A stretch of 64,000 nucleotides of DNA from Cladophialophora immunda (GCF_000835495.1 NW_015622547.1:2108001-2172000), one strand, 5' to 3'. Shown: positions 1 to 10,578, numbered from the stretch's first letter. A program made the numbers and translations. Notes: generated from the sequence alone by a model not told the origin.

Positions 1-16
1 TCCAGGCAAATCGGAA

Positions 17-2737
17 ATGGCGCCGTCGCAGCTCAAGCAGTTGAAAGCGTCCCTGCATGAGAGCGGCGTCCTTGGTCCCCAGAAGTCCAAGAAACAGCGA
101 AAACTGACCTCCAAAGATGCGCAGAAGCGGGCACAGCGTAATGCCGCACTCGAGGGCATTCGCGAACGATTCAATCCCTTCGAGGTCAAGGCACCTGCCC
201 GAAAAGCAAAATATGAGTTTGTGAATGGCAAGAATGCCAAACCCCTCATTGGCCGGCCGGGCGTCACCCGCGGCTTGGGCGAAGAACGGCGGCGAGAGAC
301 GTTATTGAAAGAGATGCAAAGCCGCAACAAGGTGGGCGGGCTGCTTGATCGACGGTTCGGGGAGAATGACCCTACGATGACTCCCGAGGAAAGAGCAGCC
401 GAGCGATTTGCCCGTCAGAACGAGCGCAAGATGAAGAAGAGTTCTATGTTCAACCTTGAGGACGATAGCGAGGAGGAGATGACGCTCACGCATGGTGGAA
501 GATCACTTGACTTTGGGGACGTTGTCGAAGATGATTTCGATGAGCCCGATGCGAATGGCTCGGATAGTGTAGACGGAGATTTTGACCAGGATGACAGGCC
601 TCGGAAAAAGCTGCGCCTCGCCGAGACCGACGACGTCGATCCCGAAGACGAGGATGACCAAGATCTTCCCCAGAGGAAAAAGACGAAGAATGAGGTCATG
701 AAAGAGATCATTGCAAAGTCAAAAATGTACAAAGCCGAGCGTCAAGCTGCAAAGGCAGACGACGACGATCTTCGGGCGGAGCTGGACAAAGGCATGGCCG
801 AGTTCTACGAGGCGGTTCGAGGGCAAAAGGTGCCGGAGAAGGAAATTCTACCTACGTCAACTTCAAATGCTGAGCCGCACATGGATCCTTCTCGCGCTGC
901 AATGCTGGCAGGGAAGAGCAGAGAAGAGGCAGAAAAGGAATACGAGTCCAATCTTCGACAATTGAAATTGGAGGCTCGTTCGAAACCCAGTGTACGGACC
1001 AAAACTGACGAAGAGAGAGCTGCTGAGGAGGCTGCTAGACTCGAAGAGCTTGAGCGCAAGAGGATTCGCAGGATGAAGGGCGAAGCAGAAAGCTCAGAAG
1101 ATGAAGAGGAAGAGGAAGAGGAGCTAGGGCCGGATGACGATGCCGATGCCGATGTTGATGACGCAGAAGTATTTGGTCTGAGTGCTCCTGAGTTCGATAC
1201 CCTGCCGAGGAAAGAACTCGATGTTGAAGACGAAGACGAATTCCTTCTTGATGACGACCTAATTGCTTCGGAGTCAGACCCTGAGATGGCAAGCGAACAA
1301 GACTCCGAGGAATCCGAGTCCGAAAACGACGTCGAGGACGATGGTGATGACGATTTCATCAACGGGCTGGTCTTGCCACGAGAGTCTTTGAGTACACCGA
1401 AAACAGTCACAAAGACTCCAGCCAGCAACAACCTAGCTTACACTTTTCCGTGCCCTCAGACGCATGAGGCTTTTCTGGAAGTGGTTAAGGACTCTGAAGT
1501 CGCCGACTTGCCCACGATCGTGCAAAGAATACGCGCACTCTACCACAAAGGTCTCGCCGAGGGCAATCAGCAAAAGCTTGACACGTTCGCTGACGTGCTG
1601 ACCCTACACATTGCGTTCCTTGGGGACACAGACAGCAACGTCCCATTTTCCGTTCTCGAGAGCCTCCTTCGACACCTACATTCAATGGCAAAATCGTCGC
1701 CGGAATCTGTTGGCGCCGCTTTCCGCAGACATCTCCAAAACATTGCGGACGAGAGACCGCTCCAGCTGTCTCCTGGGGATCTTGTTATTCTCACGGGTGT
1801 CTCGACCATCTTCCCAACTTCAGATCATTTCCACTCTGTAGTAACGCCTGCCACTCTCACCATTGGACGGTACCTCGGGCAAAGCTCGATACAATCTCTA
1901 AAGGACCTCAGTATAGGGGCTTACTGTTGTTCGCTTGCCCTTCGATACCAGCGGCTCGCAAAACGATATGTTCCGGAAGTCGTCACTTATATTACCAACG
2001 CTTTGGCCACCCTTTCACCAGTACCACTACCGGAACAAGATAAGGATGGTAATTCGTTGAATGTCCCCATCAGATTGCCCGCGACCCCGCTGCGGGTGAG
2101 ATCGACTCCTGCGACTGCTTCGGTCAAGCTATCGTTCAAAGATTTCATCTTGAATCGAAGCCAGCAGGATGAGCCTTCACAAAGCGCTTCTCTTCTGGAT
2201 GCCTTTATCCGCCTAACCACGCAAGCTGCCTCACTCTGGAGCCACAAGTCCGCATTCCCTGAACTTGTTCAGCCTTTCGTCTACGCACTTACACACTTGT
2301 CCCATCAACGCAAAACGTTACCTCCACAAAGCCTCACGCTAAACAACACCAGTCTCTCCGCCCTTCTCGCCCTTCAGTCGGCGTCGGTCAAATCACGACG
2401 TCCCCTTCTCCTACACAACCATCGCCCACTCGCCATAAAAGCCTCCCTGCCTTCGTTTATCGAGAATTACAACCCCGACCGTCACTATGACCCAGACCGC
2501 CAACGCGCTGAGCTCTCCAAATTGAAAGCTGAGCATAAGAAGGAGAGGAAGGGAGCAATGAGAGAACTTCGGAAGGACGCCAACTTCATCGCAAGACAAC
2601 AGTTGCAGGAGAAGAAGAGGAGAGATGAAGAGTACGAAAGGAAGTACAAAAGGTTGGTGGCAGAGATTCAAGGGGAGGAAGGACATGAAGCAAAAGCTTA
2701 TGAGAGGGAGAGGAGGAAGAGAAAGGGGAAATTCTAG
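17..2737 (+). CDS. NOP14: Nucleolar protein Nop14, 40S ribosome biogenesis
   Basis: Single uninterrupted exon of 906 aa starting at the first ATG of the window. Nop14 is a component of the small-subunit processome, needed for 18S rRNA maturation and nuclear export of pre-40S particles. The N-terminus is basic (LKQLKASLHESGVLGPQ, then a lysine-rich stretch) and carries the family-typical segment NPFEVK and the GRPGVTRG region near residues 80-86. A long acidic central part (about residues 150-215 and 360-460, runs of D/E) separates it from a helical C-terminal half ending in a strongly basic Lys/Arg tail, as expected for a nucleolar protein. Length fits fungal Nop14 (about 850-950 aa). Recognition is by sequence character and family memory, not by search. 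The long antisense open frames across it are shadows. Confidence 0.93.
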   Translation: MAPSQLKQLKASLHESGVLGPQKSKKQRKLTSKDAQKRAQRNAALEGIRERFNPFEVKAPARKAKYEFVNGKNAKPLIGRPGVTRGLGEERRRETLLKEMQSRNKVGGLLDRRFGENDPTMTPEERAAERFARQNERKMKKSSMFNLEDDSEEEMTLTHGGRSLDFGDVVEDDFDEPDANGSDSVDGDFDQDDRPRKKLRLAETDDVDPEDEDDQDLPQRKKTKNEVMKEIIAKSKMYKAERQAAKADDDDLRAELDKGMAEFYEAVRGQKVPEKEILPTSTSNAEPHMDPSRAAMLAGKSREEAEKEYESNLRQLKLEARSKPSVRTKTDEERAAEEAARLEELERKRIRRMKGEAESSEDEEEEEEELGPDDDADADVDDAEVFGLSAPEFDTLPRKELDVEDEDEFLLDDDLIASESDPEMASEQDSEESESENDVEDDGDDDFINGLVLPRESLSTPKTVTKTPASNNLAYTFPCPQTHEAFLEVVKDSEVADLPTIVQRIRALYHKGLAEGNQQKLDTFADVLTLHIAFLGDTDSNVPFSVLESLLRHLHSMAKSSPESVGAAFRRHLQNIADERPLQLSPGDLVILTGVSTIFPTSDHFHSVVTPATLTIGRYLGQSSIQSLKDLSIGAYCCSLALRYQRLAKRYVPEVVTYITNALATLSPVPLPEQDKDGNSLNVPIRLPATPLRVRSTPATASVKLSFKDFILNRSQQDEPSQSASLLDAFIRLTTQAASLWSHKSAFPELVQPFVYALTHLSHQRKTLPPQSLTLNNTSLSALLALQSASVKSRRPLLLHNHRPLAIKASLPSFIENYNPDRHYDPDRQRAELSKLKAEHKKERKGAMRELRKDANFIARQQLQEKKRRDEEYERKYKRLVAEIQGEEGHEAKAYERERRKRKGKF

Positions 2738-3566
2738 GGAGCCCGGAGATGGCAAATCAGTGTCTTTTCTCTATATTGCTCGGCGATTCGCAAGGAAAAG
2801 CGCGATAGCTTGATAAGCCCGTTTGCCTTTCGTCGGCTGTGTTTGAAGACACCACAATTAGCTCGCAAACAGTCTTTAGCCTACAATACCGGTAAGCTTT
2901 CGATTGGAACCTGGATTGGCTTGATATCAACCTTGTCGTGAAGCCTACCGGTAGTCATTGATAATAGTCGCCTCCTCCACCCATTGGCCGAAAAAGAAGA
3001 CCTTTTCGACGCCATGCCAACCCGAATATATGAACGTCTTCCAGTCAATCTCTGAATGTCGCAAATCATGATATGTTTGTATCGCCGACATCCGGTTTCA
3101 GATGCACGAGTCCGTGCTGTCTCGGCGGACTACAAAAGGGGTGCGTCCACGCTGCCATTGCGCACTCGATTAACACGCCAACACCAGATGCTTTATGGTA
3201 AATATTCATCGACAGGTATGGATCGTCATGCCAAGCGGGACGCAAGGAGCCGCTTCGAGGGAATTATACTCTCGGCAGCATCTCATCGTGATAATGGATT
3301 GATGCACGGAATTGAGGGCCACTCCCTTTCCTATTAATGGCGTGAAATATGCCAGGAAAAGACAACAACAAAACCGCGAACTTGAGCTACGGACTTTCCT
3401 TGAGATGAACCAGGGCTTGGAGGAATCAATGGCGGTGTGGACATTCCACCTTCAAGATGACTGAGGATGGCTCTTTCCTCATATCACTGGCTTACCTCTC
3501 CCCGATGGTCGATATGATCAGCAGCTCGCCTCTTGAGTTCTACGTGTCCATTGCATTCAGGGAGCC
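2738..3566. other. Intergenic, no gene seen (829 bp)
   Basis: Lies between the NOP14 stop and the SNG1-like gene. Only short open frames without codon bias or recognisable protein are present. It must hold the NOP14 3' end and the promoter of the next gene; I see no clear motif. Confidence 0.5.
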
Positions 3567-5331
3567 ATGAAGGGTACAATGCGACAGGACACTGGACAGC
3601 AGAGAAAAGAGCTGGATCTATTTCCACAATCAAACCCGGGAGACGGTGACAGTGCCTCAGAGCAAAAGCAGGCATCCGACGATGCTCCAGCTGACCACAA
3701 TGTGCGCTGTCCAGATGGCACTGTTCATTGCTCTGCCTCCATCACGCGATTTCCTAGTCTCAACAAGAGCATTGACAGGAGCGACCAGTCCAGCAGCACT
3801 CTGGCAGAAAAGGACGAAGAACATGGCCAACCTTCAAAAGACCCCGAGGAGATCTATAGTCTTCGCCCTACGTCGACGGCCGGCTTCTTTGACCCTTGCC
3901 TTTCGCAGACCCGGAGAGCTGTTTTTCTGAAGTATTCGTGGACCCGTGTGTTTCTCCGACATTCATGTTAACTGCCGTTCGCTAACTTTGATCAGTCACC
4001 CTGCTTTGCGGCTTCGTCCTTGGAGTCCTCTCAATATACTGGGGAGTCCTTTTCAGGGTGCGCGAGAACCTTCGCTCTGCCACTATCGCTGTGGTTGACT
4101 TTGACGCAACGTCGCCTCCTTACGAGACCGTCGAGCCAATTGTCGGACGTTTCGTTCAAGCCGCAATCGTACACGAACGTGTCTCACAGAGATATCCGTT
4201 GGGCTACGAGTTCCTGGATCCTCGAACATTCGGGTACGATCCTGTTGCAGTACGCCTAGCAGTCCACGAAGAGAAATACTGGGGAGCGATCATCGTCAAC
4301 AACAATGCTACCGCGCTGTTGAGACTAGCTGTTGAGAACGGAAACACATCCTACGACCCGTTTGGTGCCGGAGCGGTTGTCGTCAACCAGGCCCGAGATA
4401 TCGAATCCTATAACCAATATATCACACCGGTGTTGACTCGTCTTGCCTCGGATATCAGCTTTGCTTTCGGCCGCAACTGGACGCAGTCTGTGCTCAAAAA
4501 CGACACGCTCGCAAAAGGCATATACTGTAATGCTCCTCAAGCTTTATCTCCCGGCGTTGGCTTCAGTATATTCAACTTGCGACCATCTGGTGAGCCCACA
4601 TTTCTTCTGAAGCCCATCATTCATTACAGCCATTGACATCCTCTTTAGATCCTCCAACAGCGATTCCTGCAGTTAGCATTGGCCTCATTTACCTCATAAT
4701 CATTGCCTTCTCTTTCGGATTTTTGGTCTCAACACACATGAAATTTGTCCTCGAGCAACCCTCGAACATCCATCCACCGTTGAATTTCATATACCTGGTC
4801 ATCTGGCGCTACCTCTCGACGGTCACAGCCTACTTCTTCCTTTCCTTCTGCTACAGTCTCGTGAGCCTGGCATTCCAAATACCTTTCTCAGAGAGGCCGC
4901 CGCCTGGCCAGAGCAGCTGGCTCCAGACCAATGTAGCCAACAACGCCAATCATTTCGGCCGCGCTACCTTTGTCGTCTATTGGATGCTGAATTGGCTAGG
5001 CATGACTGCTTTAGGTCTTGCGTGCGAGAACGTGGCAATGGTAGTTGGCCAACCTTGGACGGCACTGTGGCTCATCTTCTGGGTCATCACTAACGTATCA
5101 ACTGGGTTTTACGCACTAGAATTGGCGCCTGGGTTCTTCAAGTGGGGATACGCATGGCCATTGAGGCAGGTCGTCTATGCAAGCCGGACGCTGTTGTTCG
5201 ACACCCATGATCAACTTGGGTTGAATTTTGGCATTCTGGGCGCTTGGATCGGCCTTGCGACAGTTCTTTTCCCATGCTGTTGCTGGATTATGAGGTGGAA
5301 GGGGATGAAAACAAAAGGGAGTCTGTGTTGA
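3567..5331 (+). CDS. SNG1-like (DUF3533) multipass membrane protein
   Basis: Three exons, 3567-3945, 3996-4589 and 4649-5331, giving 551 aa with all phases consistent. Intron 1 has donor GTGTGT and a CTAAC branch site 14 nt before the acceptor. The family includes yeast SNG1, linked to resistance to nitrosoguanidine and other drugs and to plasma-membrane lipid asymmetry. Visible architecture: hydrophilic Ser/Asp-rich N-terminus, first membrane segment (LLCGFVLGVLSIYWGVLF), a long extracytoplasmic domain starting VRENLRSATIAVVDFDA, then about five membrane helices in the last exon. This one-helix, soluble-domain, helix-bundle layout resembles bacterial YhgE/Pip and ABC-2 permeases. The first exon is the least certain: the reading frame before the first helix is weakly conserved in this family, so the start could differ. 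Confidence 0.8.
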
Positions 5332-5472
5332 CGGGCTTGGAACTTCTGGGTAGTGGTAGTGGGTTGGCATAACATCAAATCCTGGTAGAAATATAAATAT
5401 TTTTCGGGAGTCCACGACTGCATTGTGGCAGATTACCCCATGAGAATATCTGAACAATCTGCAAAAAGAGAG

Positions 5473-5586
5473 TGATCCTGGCGAGACTTGAACTCGCGAC
5501 TTTCGCATTCCTCGAAAGAAGTCATAATGGATGCTACAGGAGCATACAATATAAGAACGACACGCTAACCACTGCGTCACAGGCTT
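5473..5586 (-). tRNA. tRNA-Ile (anticodon UAU) with intron
   Basis: On the minus strand the cloverleaf reads: D-arm ACGC-AGTGGTTA-GCGT, anticodon arm TCGTT-CTTATA, an intron of about 40 nt after position 37 containing an ATGCT/AGCAT hairpin, T-arm GCGAG-TTCAAGT-CTCGC, then acceptor strand CAGGATC and discriminator A. A TTTTT tract follows 7 nt downstream, as for RNA polymerase III termination. The anticodon TAT and the intron match the fungal tRNA-Ile(UAU) type. The acceptor stem is imperfect: the 5' strand AAGCCTG leaves positions 1-72 (A-C) and 3-70 (G-A) unpaired, and 31-39 is U-U. It may therefore be a decayed copy. Boundaries at the 5' end are correspondingly uncertain by a base or two. 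Confidence 0.7.
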
Positions 5587-6071
5587 GAGAATAGTTAGCG
5601 TTGAGCGCCAACTCTGCAACTGGTGGTGGTCAAAACTCACATCATTGATAAAAGCGTCCAGAGAGTGAGGCCATTTTCGGGACAATTTCAAGACCAAATT
5701 TGGAGGGGTTTGGAATATAAACTAAGGGTTTTGTGCACGTGATTATGACGTCTAACCTCCATTCTCGCATTGCCTGCGACAACAGCAGATCCTCTCCATA
5801 CCCTGCAGCTGTGCAGGCAGTTTCTCCCAACTTGCGCAGTTGAGCCTTGAATGATTCAGGATCCCGACGGTAAGAAGCATTCGGACAGCGGCATTTTTAT
5901 TTTTACCTATCTCTATTTCCTCTCCCGGTAGGGTTCTCGCGCCTTCTGCATCCACAGCTCAAGGGATTCGTTACAGCAGATCAATTTTCGCGTAGGATAT
6001 TGACCGTGCGCAGATCTGCTTCGCCGCCTCACTGCGTCGAAATCGCACAATTTGCTATCCCAGATCTCAAG
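5587..6071. other. Intergenic, no gene seen (485 bp)
   Basis: Between the tRNA and the G-patch gene. Minus-strand open frames here have no recognisable protein. It serves as promoter region for the G-patch gene on the plus strand and upstream region for the tRNA on the minus strand. Confidence 0.5.
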
Positions 6072-7046
6072 ATGGGCTCACCGCCCGTCCCCGAGGCCAC
6101 GAGCGATGACGAGGACGACTACATGAACATGACCTTCGAAGACACGGCGTCCTCCCAGAAGAACGAAACCCTGACACAGCGGAAAAAGCGTCTCGCCCGC
6201 GAGGCCGAGATCAAAGGCCGACCCAAGTCCAAGGCTGAACTCGCGCAGGAAGAACGGAAGAAGCGGGACTCGGCGCTGAGCACGACCACACTGGATACAA
6301 GCAACAAGGGATTCAAGATGATGGCAGCGCTCGGCTACAAGCCCGGGAACGCCCTGGGCGCATCCCGGCCCACTACCGATGGGGGGAAAGATGACCGTCT
6401 GCTCGAGCCGATCGGCCTGGAAATGCGAGACTCCCGGTCCGGGATCGGGGCCGACGCGGAAAAGAAGCGCAAGTTTAGAGAGGAGGTGGAGGCGCAGCAA
6501 GAAGCAGACAAGAAGCGCAAGGTCGAGGCCGGCGAATTCCGGGAAAGGCAGCAGAAAGAGCGCGAGGAGAAGAAAATGGAAGGTCAAATCTGGGCGGCGA
6601 TGAAGGTTTGCGAGAGGCTGGACGAGGAGGACGAGGCAGAGCAGTCCGCCGATACCGCAGAACCACGGAGGTCGAAGCCGCTGAAGAGCGTGGATGTCTT
6701 GTGGCGCACTCTCGTCAAACAGAGGGCCATAAATGAACGTGATCGAAGGATGAGGTATGACCTCTATCAGTCGCTGTCGAGGCGGCCTGATTACATTGAT
6801 CCGGATGAAGAAAAAGAGGATCAAATGGCAATGGGGAGGAAAGCGGAAGTGGAAGAGGTCGACGTCGATCTCGACGAGGAAGACGAAGAGCTCAATGAGT
6901 TCGAGGCCCTCGAGGTGCCGGAGAAGCTGGCAAAGCTCGTGGCATATCTTCGAGAGAGGTGGAACTATTGCTTCTGGTGCAAATACAGATACCCAGACGA
7001 AAAGATGGAAGGCTGCCCGGGCACGACGGAGATAGATCATGACTGA
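6072..7046 (+). CDS. G-patch domain protein, GPATCH11-like
   Basis: Single exon; the first ATG in frame is at 6072 (the open frame extends upstream only through a non-ATG codon), giving 324 aa. An acidic N-terminus (SDDEDDYMNM) is followed by a basic coiled segment and a G-patch core near residues 100-140 (KGFKMMAALGYKPGNALG), then a long charged coiled coil. The C-terminus carries the DUF4187 signature with paired cysteines, NYCFWCKYRYPDE followed by EGCPG. That G-patch plus DUF4187 combination is diagnostic of GPATCH11/CENP-Y. G-patch proteins usually bind and activate DEAH-box RNA helicases, so a role in splicing or RNA processing in the nucleus is likely, but is inferred. The Gly pattern of the G-patch is intact. 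Confidence 0.85.
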   Translation: MGSPPVPEATSDDEDDYMNMTFEDTASSQKNETLTQRKKRLAREAEIKGRPKSKAELAQEERKKRDSALSTTTLDTSNKGFKMMAALGYKPGNALGASRPTTDGGKDDRLLEPIGLEMRDSRSGIGADAEKKRKFREEVEAQQEADKKRKVEAGEFRERQQKEREEKKMEGQIWAAMKVCERLDEEDEAEQSADTAEPRRSKPLKSVDVLWRTLVKQRAINERDRRMRYDLYQSLSRRPDYIDPDEEKEDQMAMGRKAEVEEVDVDLDEEDEELNEFEALEVPEKLAKLVAYLRERWNYCFWCKYRYPDEKMEGCPGTTEIDHD

Positions 7047-7274
7047 GCATAGGTGGCCCAGTGCTCATGACAGATGTATAACCAATTAATATCACTTCGT
7101 CGGCCGCTTACTCTGTGTTATTCTGCTGTAACATGACCCGTGTATCATGCCCTTGTCCATTTTGCTGGCTGGATAATTCGCCGAACATGAGCCGGGCGAG
7201 GGACTTCAGCCTTGCCTCGACACGTTCGGAGGTTCCTCGTTCATCCTTGAATCTTCCTCAATGTATCACCAGCC

Positions 7275-8927
7275 ATGTCGTTCTTCAGCTCGAATCGCTT
7301 CTTGTTAACCGTCCTGGTTGTAGGCTTGGGAACAGCCTGCGTGACGGTCCCCGTTCTTCTCAAAAGAGTCAAAGACGCAGCGAGGGCGCCACCGCCCGAT
7401 CCACCACCCCCAGCCAAGCGCCTCCAAAAGGATTCCGAAAACTCGCTCAAGCTCGAGACGTTGCGCACCCTCGCAGACGGGTATAGCTATGATCTGCGCA
7501 CCTCCGCCATCAAGATCGTCGCCAGCCGCACCGTGAGAACCCGGACCAGGGACCTCTTGTTGCGCGATCTGGCCAGCGAGGACGACAGCCGGCGCGAGAA
7601 TGCCATTAATGCTCTACACATGCTCCTCACCCACTCGGCCCTCAGCGAGACCATCTGCGGCCACTTCCGAGACCCCAAGGCCGTCAAGGCCATTGTTCAT
7701 GGTCTGATCAACGTGCTGCCCCAGCATGAAGTCAATGTCAAGCAAGCGAGCAACGGCGAGTCGCCCTTCCAGACTAGAGAGAAGAAACCGCCGCTGCCAC
7801 CATCGCCTATCCGCCCTGCTCGCCGCCCCTCGCAAGAAGCGCAGTTGCTCGAGATCTTCACCATTGTGGTGCACGGCCTCTCGCGGCGTGACATTAAGTA
7901 TCCGTCCATCATGGACGCCGCCTTGGACGCCGGGTTGGTCAGCAAATGGCTGACGAATTACCCCTTCCCCTGTGGGGAGCCGGAGAACTACATGTTCAAT
8001 TTCCATCGAGAAGATGTGGCGAGGTTGTTTGACCGTATGGCTTGGCTTTCGGATGATCCTGTCATGGGGGACGTTATCCTGGCGGTGATGCAGTATCCCC
8101 GTGCGAGAAGACAGATGCGTGAATGGGGCTTGAGCGCAAGCAGTTACAAAGAGAATATGTTTACAGGTCGCAGCGATCAGGGATCGTGGAACCAGGGCTG
8201 GGGATATCCCGGCTGGCAGGACGAGGACGAAGATGCCGACGAAGACAACGATGTGAGAATGGTCAATGGCGAGTCCACGGCAGGGGTGATTCTCGGAGAC
8301 CCTGCCCTTGCTGGAGACAACATGACCCTTTGGGACGAGCCTGCACGATCGACGACTACGCGGGCCGCCGCAAGACTCAGGTCGGCTGAGAGAAGTCAGG
8401 AAGAAGAGCATTTGAGACGGCGGCATCGGGAAGCCATCGTCGTTGCTGAGCGAGGTACGCCGCTGAGCAGGGAAAACATCTTGCAGAGGGCTAATAGCGA
8501 GATTCTGCAACCCATGAACGGGGTCAGCGAGGTCGAAGGGGAGTTGAACGGTCTGCTGAACCTGTCCGAGTCCTCCGCGGAAGCCCAGCACGAGGAAGAG
8601 GCTTCCGATCACCCTTCGTGTACCGACACGGCCGACGACGTCCCAGACTCGGATTCTGCCTCCGAGGGTCAGGCGTCAAAGGACGAGACGCCGGTGGAAC
8701 AAGAAGAACAGGAGGACGAGGAGGAAACGAGTCGCGCTCACAAGAGGCACCGTGAGATCGAACAATTAATCGAGGAAGACCCGGAGATACAGGGCACGAA
8801 CGAGGTGAGATCTCAGTCCACTGCTTCGAGCGAGGAACTCGTGGTCGCGATCCCACCCGCTGCCAGCTCTACGATGGAGGATGATGCGAAAGAGCAGGAA
8901 GACTCGTCATCACTGACTGAAGAATGA
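7275..8927 (+). CDS. Conserved fungal protein, N-terminal membrane anchor
   Basis: Single exon, 550 aa. Residues about 8-30 (FLLTVLVVGLGTACVTVPVLL) form one hydrophobic helix at the very N-terminus, consistent with a signal anchor or organelle-targeting helix. A helical segment follows (about 55-130) reading like armadillo/HEAT-type repeats (LRTSAIKIVASRTV, LLRDLASEDDSRRENAINALHMLLTH). Residues about 190-290 hold another helical region with a conserved-looking YPSIMDAALDAG. The last 200 residues are low-complexity and acidic, rich in Glu/Asp/Ser, probably disordered. I recall similar proteins in filamentous ascomycetes without assigned function, and do not assign one here. Codon usage is strongly coding throughout, and the long minus-strand frame opposite it is a mirror effect. 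Confidence 0.75.
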   Translation: MSFFSSNRFLLTVLVVGLGTACVTVPVLLKRVKDAARAPPPDPPPPAKRLQKDSENSLKLETLRTLADGYSYDLRTSAIKIVASRTVRTRTRDLLLRDLASEDDSRRENAINALHMLLTHSALSETICGHFRDPKAVKAIVHGLINVLPQHEVNVKQASNGESPFQTREKKPPLPPSPIRPARRPSQEAQLLEIFTIVVHGLSRRDIKYPSIMDAALDAGLVSKWLTNYPFPCGEPENYMFNFHREDVARLFDRMAWLSDDPVMGDVILAVMQYPRARRQMREWGLSASSYKENMFTGRSDQGSWNQGWGYPGWQDEDEDADEDNDVRMVNGESTAGVILGDPALAGDNMTLWDEPARSTTTRAAARLRSAERSQEEEHLRRRHREAIVVAERGTPLSRENILQRANSEILQPMNGVSEVEGELNGLLNLSESSAEAQHEEEASDHPSCTDTADDVPDSDSASEGQASKDETPVEQEEQEDEEETSRAHKRHREIEQLIEEDPEIQGTNEVRSQSTASSEELVVAIPPAASSTMEDDAKEQEDSSSLTEE

Positions 8928-9343
8928 GGGGTCGGCAAAGACCAGATTGTACCACTATTGACACAGTAATGTATCTGCTTGATATTCACATAGCGAGGCG
9001 TTAAAAGAGGGCATTCTTGCTGGGCAAAATGATGACACAGTTGCGAGGGTGCACATCTAAATCTTGTTCAAATACGGCGTCACCTCCACTCTGGAGGGTT
9101 CATGTCAGGAGCCGTCGTTTCATTTTTGCCGCTTTCGACTATTGGGTCATGCAAAAGATGCCTCGAACCATTCGATCCTCGCAATCCCCTTTTCTTTCAT
9201 CAGCACCCTGTCTACCGTGATCCCATGCAATCCGGGTGACGAAAATCCATCGCTGACTCCCCAGCATTTCAGGCGTGCGAAAACATCTCCCACGTAGCAA
9301 TGGCTTTCCCCCAATACCCTCTTCTCTCCCCAAGGTCCAGCAC
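8928..9343. other. Convergent 3' region, no gene seen
   Basis: 416 bp between the stops of the membrane-anchored protein (+) and ribosomal protein S15 (-). It should hold both 3' UTRs. No coding signal or repeat seen. Confidence 0.5.
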
Positions 9344-9768
9344 CTACTTCAACGGAATGAACCGCGAAGAGTGCGTGGCACCGATACCGGGTCGACCGTG
9401 CTTGACGGGCTTGTAACTGATCGAGAACTCGCCCAAGTAGTGGCCGACCATCTCGGGCTTGATTTCCACCTGGTTGAACTCCTTGCCGCTGTAGATGCCG
9501 ATGACGCTGCCAATCATCTCGGGCACGATGATCATGTCCCGCAGATGGGTCTTGACCAGGTCGGGCTTCTCGTTGGGTTTGGCGTTCTGCTTGGCCTTGC
9601 GCAGCTTCTTGATCAGGCCCATCGGGCGGCGCTTCAGGCCGCGGTTGAATCGGCGGCGGGCGCGGGCGTGGAGGATTGTGAGCAGCTCGTTGGAGGGGAT
9701 GTCGAGCAGTCTGCAAAAAGAGAGTAATGTCCGTTAGCCCCCTTCTCATTCTGCCTTTGTTCACTCTG

Positions 9769-9806
<38 letters not shown>

Positions 9807-10006
9807 AATGATGGGCGGATGATGTCTCCAGGAGGAAAACGTACTGGTCGAGATCAATGCCTCTGTAGGAAAACTTTCTGAACGTTCTCTTCTTCTTGAG
9901 CTCGGCGGCCTCCTCGGCATTCTGTCCAACAAGATCAATTAGCAACCCATCATCCAAGTGATTATTGGCAGGTCGTTGTAGAACGTACGTATTCGGTGTC
10001 GGCCAT
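9344..10006 (-). CDS. RPS15: 40S ribosomal protein S15 (uS19)
   Basis: Three exons on the minus strand: 9989-10006 (only MADTEY), 9845-9921 and 9344-9710, giving 153 aa. uS19 sits in the head of the small subunit near the decoding site. Exon 2 encodes [21 protein letters not shown] and exon 3 the conserved core including [17 protein letters not shown] and the C-terminal [11 protein letters not shown], all highly characteristic. Donors GTACGT and GTACGT, acceptors GACAG and TGCAG. The very short first exon is typical of fungal ribosomal protein genes, where the promoter-proximal intron often boosts expression. Intron 2 carries a long CT microsatellite. Confidence is high because family, length and splice phases all agree. 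Confidence 0.96.
9773..9805. repeat. (TC)n microsatellite in RPS15 intron 2
   Basis: About 16 perfect TC units on the plus strand (GA on the transcribed strand), wholly inside the second intron of RPS15. On the mRNA-sense strand it is a purine GA tract, so it is not the polypyrimidine tract of the acceptor. Confidence 0.95.
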
Positions 10007-10578
10007 GATTGCGGTCGAAGGGGGTACTGCGCGTTCGCTTTTCGATGGAGACTGTCGAAAAGCGAGGAGTTGTTGCAGTTGGCAATGATAATTGTAGAGA
10101 CGATTGCAGCCAAGAGCCCGGGTGCGAAGTGGAGGGTCGCCGCGAAAATTTAGGGCAAAGTGTTCCACGTGACCGAAACTCTTGGCATCAATTATACCGC
10201 ATGGGCTAGGGCTTGCATCTCTCGACGGTTCAGTCTTGGGGTCTACTGTACTACCACAATTTAATGATATAAGGGTTTAAAGAGCATCAAAGGGTATTTT
10301 GGGTGATGTCGGATCAATTGGATGTATTGAAAGTTGCCTCGTTCTACACCTGGACGGAAAACAGGTCAAAGTCCTGAGGTAGCCATGTCCCATTTTCGCA
10401 TTGCTCGCCGCGGTGGCATTGGTCGACTTGGCTTTGCGCATGTAGATCGTGCGCCCGCAGATGGTTCAACAGCGCTGTATGTAAGCGCGACCGTCATCCT
10501 CCAGCGACCACGCATCCCCCGTGGTTTGGTCGTAGATTGTGCGTAGTCAATTCCCATTGCATTTTTACGATTTGCCGC
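10007..10578. other. Promoter of RPS15 and 3' region of P2 gene
   Basis: 572 bp. The half next to 10007 is the RPS15 promoter and 5' UTR; the other end holds the 3' UTR of the P2 gene. A minus-strand AT-rich block near 10260-10275 is the only compositional feature. No gene seen. Confidence 0.5.

Noticed and set aside
805..1431. Ser-rich minus-strand frame inside NOP14
   Set aside because: Poly-Ser arises from the Asp/Glu codons of the acidic region of NOP14.
6078..7040. 320-codon minus-strand frame opposite the G-patch gene
   Set aside because: Antisense shadow; Leu/Phe-rich translation arises from the Glu/Lys-rich sense strand.
7614..8612. 332-codon minus-strand frame opposite the membrane-anchored protein
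   Set aside because: Antisense shadow without any recognisable motif.
9147..9938. 263-codon minus-strand frame overlapping RPS15
   Set aside because: Same strand but wrong frame, reading through RPS15 introns including the GA microsatellite (RERERERE).
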